Assembly: GCA_030589835.1 (NCBI GenBank)
Contig: JAUUZS010000099.1
Location: forward strand, 1-10,103
Source: Cyclobacteriaceae bacterium
GTDB lineage: Bacteria; Bacteroidota; Bacteroidia; Cytophagales; Cyclobacteriaceae
Direction of reading: 5' to 3'
DNA: 10,103 nucleotides
Under the pieces are notes generated by a model. It saw nothing but the letters and a program-made list of their open reading frames with translations, was not told the DNA's origin and made no database searches. This document shows, piece after piece, positions 1-6,185 of this stretch. Within the stretch, counting starts at the first letter, position 1; each line of letters opens with the position of its first letter. The translations under genes were made by a program, and so were the position numbers.

Positions 1-1
1 A

Positions 2-100
2 CACACAGATAGTCAGGCTATAAAAAGAAATATCGATGTGATGATCTATAATCAAAAACCCTTGAAAGGAGAATTAACCTTCGTAAAACGGCAAATCTAG
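2..100 (+). CDS. C-terminal tail of a possible type IX-secreted (CHU_C-like) protein, partial
   Basis: Only the last 32 codons and the TAG stop are in the window; the 5' part lies upstream. The tail ends in KPLKGELTFVKRQI. This resembles the final strands of the gliding-motility-associated C-terminal sorting domain (CHU_C family), which typically closes with a short turn, a lysine/glycine step, a hydrophobic strand and a terminal basic residue. The match is short and not diagnostic. Context supports it: the next thing downstream is the start of a PorP/SprF-type gene, and genes for CHU_C-bearing surface proteins are often followed by their PorP/SprF partner in Cytophagales and Flavobacteria. 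If correct, the protein would be exported by the type IX system and displayed on the outer membrane. The open frame is seen; the family is inference. Confidence 0.4.
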   Translation, partial: HTDSQAIKRNIDVMIYNQKPLKGELTFVKRQI

Positions 101-262
101 CCGAAAAGTGAGTTTGGAAATGAATATCGTATAAATTGACTTTCAGGAGCGAATATTTCAATTTCCAGTTGGTTCATAACGCTTCACATAAAACATGAGC
201 ATTGTTTGAGCGCTTATTATGCGGATTTGAAGCGAATTAATAATTAATATTGGAAATAATTT

Positions 263-421
263 ATGAAAATATTTTTCCATACCGTATTTTTTATACTGGT
301 TTTTAAAACTGTTAGCGCACAGGAACTGCCTTTTAATAGTCAGATTTTTGTGAATCCGTATTATTATAATTATATATATGTTTTTGTCAATACAAAACTG
401 CCTCTAATCGCAATGATGTAA
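263..421 (+). pseudogene. Truncated PorP/SprF-family outer-membrane protein gene (remnant)
   Basis: The frame begins with a clean signal peptide (MKIFFHTVFFILVFKTVSAQ, cleavage after residue 19). The next residues, ELPFNSQIFVNPYYYN, match the hallmark start of mature PorP/SprF proteins (AQ...P.FSQ...NP..YNPA.AG). Family members are usually about 300 residues and form an outer-membrane barrel that anchors or helps export a partner surface protein of the type IX secretion system. Here, immediately after the YYYN position where PA.AG is expected, the sequence becomes low complexity and stops after 52 residues. I could not find the rest of the barrel in any frame downstream before the next gene, so this looks like a deletion rather than a simple frameshift. 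It follows a possible CHU_C-type tail, the usual partner arrangement. A functional 33-residue secreted peptide is possible but unlikely. Confidence 0.62.
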
Positions 422-562
422 GCAGAATAGTTTAACTTTAATAAAAAAGTTACTTATGTCTTGCTTGTCATTTATTAAAAGCTGCAAAAAAGGCATTCTA
501 ACTTATCATTTATTTATTTTGAATAATGAAAATAAAATCTGTATTCGACTTTATTACACGTA

Positions 563-570
563 TATATTTG
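563..570 (+). promoter_or_regulatory. Candidate Bacteroidota -7 promoter box (TATATTTG)
   Basis: TATATTTG fits the TAnnTTTG -7 consensus used by the primary sigma factor of Bacteroidota. Transcription would begin about 6-8 bases downstream, giving a leader of roughly 40 nt to the GTG at 618. No TTG lies at the expected -33 spacing; the nearest (519-521) is too far away. The position helps choose the GTG start, because the longer in-frame ATG at 456 would lie upstream of this promoter. The stretch 422-617 otherwise contains only a weak 7-bp inverted repeat (433-439 / 446-452). Confidence 0.4.
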
Positions 571-617
571 AATTCAAATTTTATTTCACCATCGTTACAA
601 TTAACCGACATATCATC

Positions 618-1385
618 GTGAGAAACTTGAATAAAATAAAATTTTTTACTGCGTTCTTTTTCCTCGCCAGCATCATTTCTGGAGGATATGCTCAGACGTA
701 TTTTGGTTTTAAGGCTGGTGCCAATGCAACTAAACCTTCTTTTAGCGATGAAGATTACAAAAAATTTTACGATACTAAAATAAAACCCGGGTATACGGCC
801 GGGGCTGTTTTTTTAATTCAAACTAAGGAAAAATTCGGGCTGTACACCGAGCTATTATACGCTGTAAAAGGAAAAAGTGTTGAGAGCCGCGCCAATGACT
901 ACGCTACCCATAAAGCAAATTATCAGTACATTGATTTTCCTGTAATGTTCAGGATGAAATTTGAACAACCACAATTTAATTGGTTTATACAGTTTGGTCC
1001 TGAAGCAAGTTATTGGTTAGGCGGCAGTGGTGTAATGGAAGTGTATGAGCGGGACCGTGATATCTTTATTGAACATGCCTATAAAATTAATTTTGGCGAG
1101 CCAGAAACCACCTCTGAATATTTGAATGTGGCAGAAGCAAACCGGATACAATTAGGGCTCACTGCCGGTGGCGGATTGGTGTGGGATTTAAATAAAGCAA
1201 ATTATATAATGTTTGATATTCGATTTTCTTATGGTCAAAGCTTTTTGGGCGGGTTTGAAAGTGGAAGCATCCCTAATGTTGGCCTGGTAGATAACTTTGA
1301 ACATACCAATAACGTACTGACCGTTTCTGCGGTTTATTACTTTGATATAATGGAAAAATTAAGACTTAGTAAAAATAAATATTAA
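618..1385 (+). CDS. Outer-membrane beta-barrel protein (porin-family, PF13568-like)
   Basis: This encodes a 255-residue exported protein. An in-frame ATG exists at 456, but the 54 residues it adds look like non-coding AT-rich translation. From GTG 618 the protein begins with a textbook signal peptide (charged RNLNKIK, hydrophobic FFTAFFFLASII, then GGYAQ, cleavage near residue 26). The mature part opens with TYFGFKAGANAT and has alternating amphipathic strands throughout (GLYTELLYAVKGKS, YQYIDFPVMFRMKF, RIQLGLTAGGGLVW, YIMFDIRFSYGQSF). It ends in a strand before a short basic tail (LTVSAVYYFDI). This is the pattern of the eight-stranded 'outer membrane protein beta-barrel' family, abundant in Bacteroidota and mostly of unknown substrate. 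It probably sits in the outer membrane. It is a single-gene unit convergent with the gene at 1423, and no specific ligand can be inferred. Confidence 0.8.
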   Translation: MRNLNKIKFFTAFFFLASIISGGYAQTYFGFKAGANATKPSFSDEDYKKFYDTKIKPGYTAGAVFLIQTKEKFGLYTELLYAVKGKSVESRANDYATHKANYQYIDFPVMFRMKFEQPQFNWFIQFGPEASYWLGGSGVMEVYERDRDIFIEHAYKINFGEPETTSEYLNVAEANRIQLGLTAGGGLVWDLNKANYIMFDIRFSYGQSFLGGFESGSIPNVGLVDNFEHTNNVLTVSAVYYFDIMEKLRLSKNKY

Positions 1386-1422
1386 ACGAAAAGATCATTT
1401 CTTATTCAAGCAAATCCACTCT

Positions 1423-1656
1423 TCACCCTTCCTGTTCATCGTCTGGTTTTTGTATGATTTTTAACACAATTTCATGCTCATCACCGTCCTGATCCTTTAA
1501 GAAAAAATCAATCGTTGGATTATCTAAATTTGTGTTGTTCTCAATTTTATACACGTCAATTTTTCCTAGTTTTTTATTTATTTCATCTTTCAATTCGCAC
1601 AAAACCTCTACGAATCGAACTTCAATTGAACTTGGGTTGTAGTTTCGAGTGATCAT
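1423..1656 (-). CDS. Small hypothetical protein, 77 aa, downstream of fabH
   Basis: The protein is acidic, soluble-looking and has no signal peptide or membrane segment. It appears to have an N-terminal helix (residues about 12-30, EVRFVEVLCELKDEINKKLG) followed by strands (KIDVYKIEN, TIDFFLKD, EHEIVLKIIQK) and a charged tail. I do not recognise the family. Its ATG lies 17 nt after the stop of fabH on the same strand, so the two are very likely co-transcribed. That link does not by itself show a role in lipid synthesis. The 37 bases between this gene and the convergent barrel gene contain no clear terminator hairpin. The coding call rests on the intact frame, tight spacing and plausible amino-acid composition. 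Confidence 0.65.
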   Translation of the reverse strand: MITRNYNPSSIEVRFVEVLCELKDEINKKLGKIDVYKIENNTNLDNPTIDFFLKDQDGDEHEIVLKIIQKPDDEQEG

Positions 1657-1673
1657 ATCAATTAAATTTTAGG

Positions 1674-2684
1674 TTACCATTTAATTAGTGCCGATGCCCA
1701 GGTAAATCCACTGCCAAAAGCAGAAAGACATACCAAATCATTTTCTTTGATTTTTCCTTCCTCCCAGGCTTCGCTCAAAGCAATTGGAATGGATGCGCCG
1801 GTCGTATTTCCATATCGTTGAATGTTGTTGTACACCTTGCCCTCTTCCAATCCTAATTTTTTCTGTATAAAGTTACTTATTCTCAAATTTGCCTGATGAG
1901 GAACCAGCAAATCAATATCTTCCTTTACTTTGCCATTTGCCGCCAACGCTTCATTGATCACTTCGGTAAAGCGCACCACTGCATGCTTGAACACAAGATT
2001 TCCATTCATATGAGGTTTTGCATTTACTCCCTGCAATAACTCTTTGGAAAACCGCTCTTCAGGATTTCGGCTACTTCCCGGCTCTTTCACATAAAGTTCC
2101 TCGGCAAAAGTTCCATCAGAATGCATATGTGTTGATAATATCCCTTTCCCTGCTTCTTCTGTTGCCTGGAGTATTACTGCTCCTGCCCCGTCACCAAAAA
2201 TAACAGAAACGTGCCGTTGGCGATCAGAAAACTCCATGGCCGATGATTGAATTTCAGCTCCTACTACAGCAATTGTTTTATACATGCCGGTTTTTATAAA
2301 CTGATCTGCAACCGACAATCCATATACGAAACCAGAGCAAGCATTTCGGATATCAATGGCGGCTATTGCTTTTTTGTCCAGGCCTAATTCCCGTTGCATC
2401 AATACTCCAGATCCGGGAAACATATAGTCTGGCGTAATGGTGGCAAATACGATCAGATCAATATCATTTACATCAACATTCGCCCTCTCCAAAGCCATTT
2501 CTGTTGCCCTGGCAGCCATATTAGCACAAGTATCTTTTTTATAGTCAAAATATCTTCTTTCTTTTATTCCAGTCCGTTCTACTATCCATTCGTCATTCGT
2601 ATCCATCAACTTTTCAAGATCCTGATTTGTAACGACCCTTTCCGGCACATAGTGACCAACTCCTACTATTCTTGAATTTTTCAT
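1674..2684 (-). CDS. fabH: Beta-ketoacyl-ACP synthase III (FabH)
   Basis: This cytoplasmic enzyme starts fatty-acid synthesis by condensing an acyl-CoA (acetyl or branched) with malonyl-ACP. The protein is 336 residues from the ATG at 2684. An earlier in-frame ATG at 2732 adds 16 residues unlike the family, whereas MKNSRIVGVGHYVPE is the standard FabH opening. The catalytic triad is intact: Cys116 in NACSGFVYG, His263 in VPHQANLRI, and Asn293 in RYGNTTGASIP. Other conserved pieces are TNDEWIVERTGIKERR (residues about 29-44), FGDGAGAVIL (about 163-172) and the C-terminal SAFGSGFTWASALIKW. A spacer of about 15 extra residues between Cys and His, relative to E. coli FabH (Cys112/His244), is accommodated without loss of motifs. 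It is not next to plsX or rpmF, so it may be the second FabH paralogue many Bacteroidota carry; that is inference. Confidence 0.93.
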   Translation of the reverse strand: MKNSRIVGVGHYVPERVVTNQDLEKLMDTNDEWIVERTGIKERRYFDYKKDTCANMAARATEMALERANVDVNDIDLIVFATITPDYMFPGSGVLMQRELGLDKKAIAAIDIRNACSGFVYGLSVADQFIKTGMYKTIAVVGAEIQSSAMEFSDRQRHVSVIFGDGAGAVILQATEEAGKGILSTHMHSDGTFAEELYVKEPGSSRNPEERFSKELLQGVNAKPHMNGNLVFKHAVVRFTEVINEALAANGKVKEDIDLLVPHQANLRISNFIQKKLGLEEGKVYNNIQRYGNTTGASIPIALSEAWEEGKIKENDLVCLSAFGSGFTWASALIKW

Positions 2685-2778
2685 ATCTATTTTTTTAAAG
2701 TGCCAATTTAATGATTTTGGATTATTGCCCACTAATTATCTGTGGATTTTTAAAAATTACCTCTCTGGATTTTTTCGG

Positions 2779-3477
2779 TCAATTGAATAAAGTCAAATTT
2801 CCGAATTGATCGGCAGGAGGTGTAGGTACGATCAGTTGAGGGCTGTTGTTGCGAACAGAATTAACCAAAGATGAAACATTGTAATGCGCCAATTCCTGTT
2901 CGCAATTGACACTGAGTATGTTGAGATGGTCTTCTGGCTTCAGGGATGAACTTAACCACTGCTCTTCCGATTTGGGATCAAGAATCACCGGCATCCGATT
3001 GTGGATTTGTGACATGCTCCTATTTGCCTGTGTTGTAATTATGGTAAAGGTTTGCACCACATTATTGTCGTCGTCTGTATATTCCTCCCAAAGCCCTGCA
3101 AATGCAAAAATTGCCTTCGAAGGCAACTGCATTCTGTATGGAACTTTAGATTTTTTCGAATACCTTTTCCACTCATAAAATCCATCTGACAGCACAAGGC
3201 ACCTTCGTTGTGCAAATGATGCTTTGAATGAACGCTTTTCAGTGATCGTTTCGGCCCTTGCATTGATGAGCTTAGCGCCAATTCGTTTATCCTGGGACCA
3301 GGCTGGTATCAGGCCCCACTGGAAGAACGAGACCTGTGAAGGATTTTTATTGGTTATTACGGGTAAAATTTGTGTCGGTGCCGCATTATACGTGGAAGAA
3401 TAAGATTCCGGAACCTCGACCTTAAATTTTTTTTCAATCACTTCTGATTTGGCAATAATGGTATATCTTCCACACAT
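2779..3477 (-). CDS. yedK: SRAP/HMCES (YedK) family abasic-site protein
   Basis: SRAP proteins protect single-stranded DNA at abasic sites by forming a covalent thiazolidine link through the N-terminal cysteine after the initiator Met is removed. The 232-residue protein begins MCGRYT, exposing Cys2. The other conserved active-site residues are present: Asn72 in LINARAET, Glu102 in GFYEWK, and His159 in IHNRMPV. Further family signatures are NAAPTQ (31-36), WGLIPAW (54-60), RRCLVLSDGFYEW (91-103) and FAGLWE (126-131). The length matches the family (about 220-240). The gene lies 94 nt upstream of fabH on the same strand and may be read through into it, but no functional link is implied. No SOS-type operator could be recognised in the 139 nt upstream. 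The E. coli-style symbol denotes family membership. Confidence 0.93.
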   Translation of the reverse strand: MCGRYTIIAKSEVIEKKFKVEVPESYSSTYNAAPTQILPVITNKNPSQVSFFQWGLIPAWSQDKRIGAKLINARAETITEKRSFKASFAQRRCLVLSDGFYEWKRYSKKSKVPYRMQLPSKAIFAFAGLWEEYTDDDNNVVQTFTIITTQANRSMSQIHNRMPVILDPKSEEQWLSSSLKPEDHLNILSVNCEQELAHYNVSSLVNSVRNNSPQLIVPTPPADQFGNLTLFN

Positions 3478-3616
3478 ATTTTTTATCTGATTATAGGTAC
3501 TTAGGAATTGTTATGAAATCAATTTAGTTATCATGATCGCAGAATTAAATAAACCTAAATTTTAGTAGGCTCTTTAGAATGCGATTTCATTGTCGTGTCT
3601 TTGAGTTCTTTACATA

Positions 3617-4606
3617 TCATGTATTGTTTTCCTCCTCTTGCAGCTTAATTACGGATGTTATATATTCATAGGCTCTTTCTTCAGACCAGTAAAACCCGCT
3701 TTCATTTAAAGAACAAAAGCCAACATGTCCACCACGGGAAGGCGTTTCGAGGGTTATAAACTCATGAGGATCTAGAATCTCATAGGGATAACATGCTGAA
3801 GGCAAAAAAGGATCGTTCAAGGCATTTACAATCAAGGTTGGAATTTTTATATTTTCCAGAATATATAATGCGCTGCACGAGCGGTAATAATCCAGTGCAC
3901 CATCAAATCCGTGTATTGGAGCCGTAAATTGTTCATCGAAAGTCATCAAATCCTTAACCTTCGAGAGATTTTTAATGTGTAGCTCTGGAAACTTTCTGGC
4001 TTTTTCCCGCACCTTTCGTTTTAGCGTTCTAAGAAATCTCTTTGAATAAATAATATTTTTTGGTTTTGAGACTTCAAGGCACCCTTGGTGAAGATCCAAC
4101 GGAACAGAAAATGCCACAGCACATTTTATGCGATTATTTATTTTATTTCCGCCTGCCAGGTACCTCAGTGTTAAATTTCCACCAAGGCTAAAACCGACCA
4201 GCGCTATTGTGGTTGCCCGGCGGGTACACGCATACTTAATGACCTCCTCCAGATCTTCAGTAAATCCACTGTGATACGATTTGATTGAATTATTGACTTT
4301 TCCATTGCACCCCCTGTAATTCCATGCGATTACATTCCAACCTTTCAGAAGAAAGCGCTTTGCCATTCCAATGATATACGGTCGTGTAGTATTGCCTTCC
4401 AGGCCATGCGATAGGATCAATGTTTTATCTGAATCGCCCTCATAATAATTGAGCTCAAAATAATCGTGATCTGGTGTGTTAATTACGATAGTCTTTGGGA
4501 GGGCAGGAATGGATATCTTTCTGAACAAAGGAGGATAAATGGTTTCCAGGTGACCATTAAACAGCCAAATTGGTGGTTTATACGTGCTTTCTGAGATTAA
4601 GGCCAT
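3617..4606 (-). CDS. yheT: YheT-family alpha/beta hydrolase
   Basis: This is a 329-residue alpha/beta-hydrolase-fold protein of the YheT/EMB8 group, probably an esterase or lipase acting on an unknown lipid-like ester. The catalytic triad is visible: nucleophile Ser140 in GFSLGGN, Asp265 in NALNDPFLP, and His294 in GGHVGF. Diagnostic YheT features are the early NGHLETIYP (residues about 17-25), the oxyanion region LSHGLEGN (about 65-72) and AWNYRGCNG (about 94-102). The start at 4606 (MALISES) is preferred over 4645, because the 13 residues added are tyrosine/phenylalanine-rich and unlike the family, and because the upstream codon abuts a terminator-like hairpin. E. coli YheT is 340 residues, so the length is normal. 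No signal peptide is seen, so it is probably cytoplasmic. It is 139 nt upstream of the SRAP gene, likely a separate unit. Confidence 0.88.
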   Translation of the reverse strand: MALISESTYKPPIWLFNGHLETIYPPLFRKISIPALPKTIVINTPDHDYFELNYYEGDSDKTLILSHGLEGNTTRPYIIGMAKRFLLKGWNVIAWNYRGCNGKVNNSIKSYHSGFTEDLEEVIKYACTRRATTIALVGFSLGGNLTLRYLAGGNKINNRIKCAVAFSVPLDLHQGCLEVSKPKNIIYSKRFLRTLKRKVREKARKFPELHIKNLSKVKDLMTFDEQFTAPIHGFDGALDYYRSCSALYILENIKIPTLIVNALNDPFLPSACYPYEILDPHEFITLETPSRGGHVGFCSLNESGFYWSEERAYEYITSVIKLQEEENNT

Positions 4607-4647
4607 ATAAAAATAAAAGTAAGAAAAACTGGATAGCTTATACATAA

Positions 4648-4675
4648 AAATGACGGAATTACGGTTCCGTCATTT
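4648..4675 (-). terminator. Intrinsic terminator-like hairpin, minus-strand orientation
   Basis: A perfect 11-bp inverted repeat (AAATGACGGAA at 4648-4658 and TTCCGTCATTT at 4665-4675) has a 6-base loop. Read on the minus strand the stem is followed directly by a run of T (complement of the A run 4646-4650), as in a Rho-independent terminator. On the plus strand the downstream T run is short (TTTGTACTT). It would stop minus-strand transcripts coming from the small gene at 5054-5287 before they reach the hydrolase gene. It could also be the first helix of the structured stretch to its right. Confidence 0.5.
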
Positions 4676-4679
4676 GTAC

Positions 4680-5050
4680 TTAATGCTTGGGCATTAATTG
4701 CAATTTCTTAAATTGCCTGCTTAATATCGAAATTAAGCTTTTTAGGGGTTATCCTCTAACACTTAGTAATGATGTCAATGTTTTTCCTTTTGGCATCTAA
4801 GTAATTTTACGGATAATCATTCATGGAGTTGCATAATTCAGAGAATTAAATTTTGTAATTATTTCACTTTGCCTGGCGGTGTAATTCGCAAACATTGCCC
4901 CGGCAAAATCGTTAGTATATAATAAACCATGAAAGCTTACTGCACAGGTAAAGTTTTCACTTCATACTAATCATTTGTGGTAGTTAATAAGTTTGAGGTT
5001 TTGATTAATGGTTAGTGAAAAGGAGGGAATATCAATTCCCTCCTTTTTTT
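4680..5050 (+). ncRNA. Candidate structured non-coding RNA in a gene-free stretch (unproven)
   Basis: Between the hydrolase gene and the small gene at 5054 there are 447 bases with no protein gene. They are dense with potential helices when read as + strand RNA: 4680-4686/4691-4697; 4700-4706/4710-4716; 4719-4725/4732-4738 followed by five T; 4742-4748/4753-4759; 4761-4765 plus 4771-4778 against 4791-4802; 4868-4873 plus 4875-4881 against 4893-4907; 4930-4940/4948-4959. The final helix is the terminator at 5018-5050. Several stems need G-U pairs on the + strand (for example 4878/4896, 4879/4895, 4775/4793, 4935/4954), which would be A-C mismatches on the other strand. It does not resemble tmRNA, RNase P RNA, SRP RNA or a tRNA. 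No good promoter was found and the 5' end is unknown. AT-rich DNA makes chance hairpins common, so this is a hypothesis. Confidence 0.28.
5018..5050 (+). terminator. Strong intrinsic terminator, possibly bidirectional
   Basis: A near-ideal hairpin: the GGAGGGAAT arm (5022-5030) and ATTCCCTCC arm (5035-5043) enclose a 4-base loop ATCA, and flanking A/T bases extend the stem to 13 bp (5018-5030/5035-5047). On the + strand it runs into seven T (5044-5050). On the minus strand only four T follow, so it can also terminate the small minus gene that ends at 5054. The better tail is on the + strand, where no protein gene lies upstream, which suggests a + strand transcript ending here. Confidence 0.75.
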
Positions 5051-5053
5051 ATA

Positions 5054-5287
5054 TCAACTCTTTTTATTCCCCTCAAGCATACGCAATATATTTGTCAGGT
5101 GTTTATCAATCAGTGCTTTTGGATCCTTTCCTTTTTCTATACTCAGCGACGCAAAATTAATCAGCAGAGTGGTTAGCACTGTGTCTGTTTTTCCGGCGAT
5201 TCCCCGAAACTCCATCCTGGAATTGATCTTTCCGTTGTCGTCCTCGATATGAATAATTATTTTTCCCTTGTTTTTATGTTCTAACAT
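5054..5287 (-). CDS. Small hypothetical protein, 77 aa
   Basis: A 77-residue soluble protein with no signal peptide. The first part looks like a beta hairpin (GKIIIHIEDDNGKINSRMEF, residues 8-27). It is followed by helical segments (TDTVLTTLLINFASLSIEKG, 35-53, and ALIDKHLTNILRMLEG, 58-73) and a basic end. I do not recognise a family. The gene stands alone, divergent from the four-gene exported-protein operon. It ends four bases from the strong hairpin at 5018-5050, which would serve as its terminator. The coding call rests on a clean frame, a sensible strand/helix pattern and the well-placed terminator. Alternating polar/hydrophobic strands and short length would also suit a small regulator or phage-like protein, but nothing shows this. 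Confidence 0.6.
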   Translation of the reverse strand: MLEHKNKGKIIIHIEDDNGKINSRMEFRGIAGKTDTVLTTLLINFASLSIEKGKDPKALIDKHLTNILRMLEGNKKS

Positions 5288-5352
5288 TTTTTGGATTAAT
5301 TATTGTTCTAAAAATAAAATTATTTGTTTATACATACGTTTCATAGTGAGTA

Positions 5353-5380
5353 ATATTTATCGCAATCATAAAATAAATAT
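5353..5380. repeat. Short AT-rich inverted repeat upstream of the operon promoter
   Basis: ATATTTAT (5353-5360) and ATAAATAT (5373-5380) form an 8-bp inverted repeat with a 12-base spacer. The repeat ends 20 bases before the -7 box at 5401, in the 218-base divergent region between the small minus gene and the exported-protein operon. The position would suit an operator, but AT-rich palindromes arise easily by chance. I see nothing else in 5288-5400. Confidence 0.2.
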
Positions 5381-5400
5381 AAAGCGCATGGTTATTTTTT

Positions 5401-5408
5401 TACTTTTG
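5401..5408 (+). promoter_or_regulatory. Candidate -7 promoter box (TACTTTTG) of the exported-protein operon
   Basis: TACTTTTG fits the Bacteroidota -7 consensus TAnnTTTG exactly. It would give a start near 5415 and a leader of about 90 nt to the ATG at 5506. An in-frame ATG at 5425 would have almost no leader and would bury the lipoprotein signal, so it is not used. No TTG is present at the usual -33 spacing, so the promoter may be weak or activator-dependent. Confidence 0.45.
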
Positions 5409-5505
5409 TACCTTACATTCAAATTTGTTTTTACAGAATTCTATTTATAAAAATAATAATTTCATTCATACCAATTATTTCAAATCTCATAACTCAACAC
5501 TATTT

Positions 5506-6153
5506 ATGAAAAGCTTGCATAAAATTTTTATTTTAATCTTTATCGTGGTGGCCAGTGCAGGAATATTTTCGTGTAAAAGCCAAAAAAAAATAGCCCTTGA
5601 ACAGGCTGCTGCCACCGAAGCTAGAAAAATAGCCAAAGCAAAAGCTGACCTCGAAGAGCTGCTTAGTGATAACACAGATTATTCGCTAACCGAAAAGCAG
5701 AATCGTCTTAAGACCATAAAAGATATGAATATTCCTGATCCTGAAGTAAAAGAGTTGATCACTAAGGTGGAAGAAAAGTTAGGCCGAGAACGTGAGGTAT
5801 TGTTGGCAAAGGCAAGAGCGGACAAACTGGCAAGGGAAAGGGAAGAAAAACTCCGGCGCGAAGGCAGTGAACAAAAGGGGCTCAACGATTATTTTAAGCT
5901 AATAACTACCAGCGGAAATTTGGCCACTTCAAACAGGTATATCAACGAAGCGCTACAGCTTTTCGCCTCTGAAGATACCCCGGTATTAATTATTGTGAGC
6001 CGGTCTGGCGGTATTGTGGATTACGATCGGCCAACAACGATAAGACGGTACCTGGAATATTTGAAGGATCAAAAAACATCACACAATAAAATTGAAAACG
6101 TAGTCTATGATGCCAATGGAAAGATTACGGAGTTGGAATTAATAAAAAAATAG
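5506..6153 (+). CDS. Coiled-coil lipoprotein with C-terminal shared module
   Basis: A 215-residue lipoprotein, first gene of a four-gene exported-protein operon. Residues 1-22 form a lipoprotein signal peptide ending in GIFSC, with Cys23 the lipidated residue. The ATG at 5506 is chosen because it places this signal at the N-terminus. Residues about 27-52 and 80-120 are alanine/lysine/glutamate-rich helices with coiled-coil character (for example LAREREEKLRREG). The segment from 126 to the end has a different nature. It contains LNDYFKLITTSGN, NRYINEALQLFASED (143-157), TPVLIIVSRSG, RPTTIRRYLEYLKDQK (175-190) and a final ANGKITELELIKK. The NR-x-I-(N/D)-x-AL-x-LFA and IR-x-Y(L/F) pieces recur in the next gene and, in weaker form, in the LRR protein. 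It is likely anchored in the outer or inner membrane facing the periplasm. I do not know its function. Confidence 0.8.
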   Translation: MKSLHKIFILIFIVVASAGIFSCKSQKKIALEQAAATEARKIAKAKADLEELLSDNTDYSLTEKQNRLKTIKDMNIPDPEVKELITKVEEKLGREREVLLAKARADKLAREREEKLRREGSEQKGLNDYFKLITTSGNLATSNRYINEALQLFASEDTPVLIIVSRSGGIVDYDRPTTIRRYLEYLKDQKTSHNKIENVVYDANGKITELELIKK

Positions 6154-6185
6154 GCCTCTTTTTTAATACTTAAAATCAGAATCAA

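Noticed and set aside
456..617. N-terminal extension of the beta-barrel protein from ATG 456
   Set aside because: The added residues look like translated AT-rich non-coding DNA. They would bury the signal peptide and lie mostly upstream of the likely promoter.
2018..3281. Frames opposite or out of phase with fabH and the SRAP gene
   Set aside because: Both genes have complete catalytic motifs in the minus frame, so the other frames are shadows.
4719..4743. Hairpin GCTTAAT/ATTAAGC followed by five T as a separate + strand terminator
   Set aside because: The stem is only 7 AT-rich base pairs and no upstream + strand gene needs it; kept only as part of the structured stretch.
4769..4804. Tiny frame encoding MMSMFFLLASK
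   Set aside because: Only 11 residues, no supporting signal, and it lies inside an inverted repeat; likely chance.
4870..4880. TGCCTGGCGGTG-like string recalling the 5' end of 5S rRNA
   Set aside because: The rest of the 5S sequence and its closing stem are absent. The string is instead part of a local hairpin.
5268..5450. 60-codon + strand frame rich in Ile, Phe and Tyr
   Set aside because: It lies in the AT-rich divergent promoter region, has no plausible start context, and overlaps the operon's -7 box.
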